DNA from: Caballeronia sp. SL2Y3
GTDB taxonomy: Bacteria; Pseudomonadota; Gammaproteobacteria; Burkholderiales; Burkholderiaceae
Assembly (NCBI RefSeq): GCF_022879575.1
Contig: NZ_CP084260.1
Location: 1,116,001-1,180,000, forward strand
Length of the DNA: 64,000 bases
Direction of reading: 5' to 3'
Shown here: piece by piece, positions 62,499 to 64,000 of the stretch
How positions within the stretch are numbered: position 1 is the stretch's first letter
How the letters are laid out: each line of letters begins with the position of its first letter
The notes under the pieces: generated by a model
Told to the model about the DNA's origin: nothing
Databases searched by the model: none
The model's input: only the letters and a program-made list of their open reading frames with translations
Made by a program: the position numbers and the translations under genes

Positions 62499-63738
62499 TG
62501 TCGAGGTGCACATCGATCTAGATGGCTCACCGCGTCCGGTAGGCCTTCTCAGACGTCATGCGTCGCGTCGAGAAGAAACGGTCACGTTCGAATACGACGA
62601 GACATGGCTGGCCGACGACGGGCGGTTCTCAATTGAGCCGGCGCTGGCGTTGACGCGCGGCGTTTTTCCACCGCCGCCAGATCAGTCCATTTTCGGTTCG
62701 ATCGGCGATTCAGCGCCCGACACCTGGGGACGGCGACTCATGCAACGCGCGGAGCGTCGACAGGCCGAACGGGAGGGGCGGCGCGTCCGGACGCTTGGTG
62801 AACTTGACTATTTGTTGGGCGTGGCGGACGAAACGCGTCTCGGCGCGCTGCGATTCCGGTGGGGCGGAGATAGTGAATTCCAGGCGCCCGTGCCCGCGGG
62901 TGTCCCCGCGCTGATCGAATTGGGCCGGCTGCTTGAAATCACCGAGCGTATCCTGCGAGACGAGGAAACCGATGAAGATTTGCAACTGATCTTCGCGCCT
63001 GGATCATCGCTCGGTGGCGCGCGTCCCAAGGCGTCGGTCATCGACGAGTATGGCCATTTGTCGATTGCCAAATTTCCGAAGGAGCTCGACGAATACAGCA
63101 TCGAGGCCTGGGAGGAGGTCGCCCTCCGATTGGCTGAACGCGCCGGCATCTTGACCCCGCATCATCAACTGCTTCAGGTAGCGGGCAAGCCTGTGCTGTT
63201 GTCGCGGCGCTTCGATCGCGCTGGCGGTGTTCGCATTCCCTTTCTCTCGGCAATGTCGATGACAGGATCTCGGGACGGCCAACGCGGCAGCTATCCCGAA
63301 CTGGTCGATGCACTGACACAACATGGTGCCAGGGCGAGAGCCGACGCTGCCCAGTTGTATCGTCGCGTGGCCTTCAACGTACTGGTTTCCAATGTCGATG
63401 ACCATCTGCGTAACCATGGTTTCCTCTGGGCCGGCCGCGACGGCTGGGTGTTGTCGCCGGCCTATGACCTCAACCCCACGCCAACCGACCTCAAGGCGCG
63501 CATTCTGACGACCAACATCGATCTCGACGAGGGGACGTGTTCGCTCGACCTGCTAGAGAGCGCGGCGGAGTTCTTCGGTTTGTCGGTGAAGCAGGCTCGG
63601 GCCGCGATCCGCGAGGTCGCAGACGTGACCCGTACATGGCAAGCGGTTGCTCAGGAAGTCGGTTGCCGGCGCGCAGAGGTTGCTCGCATGGCAAGCGCCT
63701 TCGAACATGATGATCTTGATGCGGCGTTGCGGTTGTGA
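62491..63738 (+). CDS. HipA-family serine/threonine kinase toxin
   Basis: A 415-residue protein of the HipA family. The N-terminal subdomain runs to about residue 110 (VFPPPPDQSIFGSIGDSAPD). The glycine loop GSSLGGARPKA (171-181), the ATP-binding lysine in AKF (194), the catalytic D-x-H-x-x-N set (D303, H305, N308 in SNVDDHLRNHG) and the metal-binding YDLNP (325-329) are all intact, so the kinase should be active. E. coli HipA phosphorylates glutamyl-tRNA synthetase and causes growth arrest; other family members have different targets. The overlap with the HipB-like gene supports a toxin-antitoxin unit. Confidence 0.93.
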   Translation: MTDVEVHIDLDGSPRPVGLLRRHASRREETVTFEYDETWLADDGRFSIEPALALTRGVFPPPPDQSIFGSIGDSAPDTWGRRLMQRAERRQAEREGRRVRTLGELDYLLGVADETRLGALRFRWGGDSEFQAPVPAGVPALIELGRLLEITERILRDEETDEDLQLIFAPGSSLGGARPKASVIDEYGHLSIAKFPKELDEYSIEAWEEVALRLAERAGILTPHHQLLQVAGKPVLLSRRFDRAGGVRIPFLSAMSMTGSRDGQRGSYPELVDALTQHGARARADAAQLYRRVAFNVLVSNVDDHLRNHGFLWAGRDGWVLSPAYDLNPTPTDLKARILTTNIDLDEGTCSLDLLESAAEFFGLSVKQARAAIREVADVTRTWQAVAQEVGCRRAEVARMASAFEHDDLDAALRL

Positions 63739-63744
63739 CGGTAT
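63732..63744. repeat. Second copy of a 13-bp repeat at the island's right side
   Basis: GTTGTGACGGTAT at 63732-63744 spans the hipA stop codon and is identical to 61530-61542, so the two copies flank the lipoprotein-hipB-hipA segment. Length is short enough to be coincidence. Confidence 0.4.
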
Positions 63745-63907
63745 TTGGGGCATCCTTCAATGCGTCTGACAGTATCAACAACGGGAAGGCGCTCACAAGT
63801 CGCCTGGGACAGCCAATGTTCGTGATTACCCAAATAAGACGCGCGCTGATTCGGTGTGCCGACCTCAGCCGTCCCGATCGGCACGCGAGTCGAACGTGCG
63901 AAGACGC

Positions 63908-64000
63908 ATGAACACCCCTCGCCCCAACCACCCCACCGACTCCCTTTTCTTCGCCGTCTACCCCGATGCCGCCGCTGCCGCGCGCATCGGGGACCATGCG
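63908..64000 (+). CDS. thpR: RNA 2',3'-cyclic phosphodiesterase / 2'-5' RNA ligase family (5' part only)
   Basis: The frame runs from ATG 63908 to the end of the window (31 residues). After a short proline-rich lead, SLFFAVYPDAAAAARIGDHA is the typical first strand and helix of ThpR/LigT proteins (RLFFAxxP...). The catalytic HxTx motifs would lie beyond the window, so the assignment rests on this N-terminal segment. It is probably the first gene of the core genome after the accessory segment. Confidence 0.7.
   Translation, partial: MNTPRPNHPTDSLFFAVYPDAAAAARIGDHA

Noticed and set aside
63826..63910. 28-codon open frame before thpR
   Set aside because: It is very short, has no ribosome-binding site and overlaps the thpR start by chance.

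Overview
This is a GC-rich chromosomal segment from a betaproteobacterium of the Burkholderiaceae, most like Paraburkholderia or Caballeronia. That placement rests on gene content and order: smc-zipA-ligA, the rpsB-to-rnhB cell-envelope cluster, ppsR divergent from ppsA, guaB-guaA, and the dapC/dapD/dapE set. It is an inference from recognised families; no database was searched. Nearly all of the window is core genome. The only clearly accessory stretch is the last ~2.5 kb after guaA.

Layout. 1-1304: the end of a family 4 uracil-DNA glycosylase, overlapping a DUF1853 gene. 1424-5082 (minus): thiamine salvage genes thiD, thiE, thiM, and the lysophospholipid transporter lplT. 5385-8308 (plus): alr, radA and a small conserved hypothetical. 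8305-11304 (minus): a class III CoA-transferase and a YheS-type ABC-F protein. 11475-13463: glutathione peroxidase and a cardiolipin synthase with a 13-bp tandem repeat upstream. 13625-18265 (minus): prmB, dapE, an ArsC-like reductase, dapD and dapC. 18468-27228 (plus): an EamA transporter, smc, zipA, ligA and def. 27289-33243 (minus): a ParB-like mini-protein, an RluF-like pseudouridine synthase with a 422-residue repetitive arginine-rich N-terminus, glnD and map.

33622-49541 (plus) is a long chain of translation, isoprenoid, phospholipid and outer-membrane genes: rpsB, tsf, pyrH, frr, uppS, cdsA, dxr, rseP, bamA, skp, lpxD, fabZ, lpxA, lpxB, rnhB and a SpoU methyltransferase. The first four junctions carry hairpins that may set differential expression. 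49543-53219: ppsR (minus) and ppsA (plus), a regulator/target pair. 53313-54708: an NfeD/SPFH membrane pair. 54759-57090: smpB, ratA, rnfH and a second DMT transporter. 57286-61376: guaB, a membrane protein with D-P-x-T-G-R repeats, and guaA. 61377-63738: a low-density region with inverted repeats, a candidate small lipoprotein and a hipB/hipA-type toxin-antitoxin pair. 63908 onward: the start of a 2'-5' RNA ligase-like gene cut by the window end.

No rRNA, tRNA, CRISPR array, insertion sequence or integrase was recognised. The strongest leads for something undescribed are the repeat-bearing pseudouridine synthase, the guaB-guaA repeat membrane protein, the UDG-DUF1853 pair, the ParB-like mini-protein, and the HipBA/lipoprotein module next to guaA.
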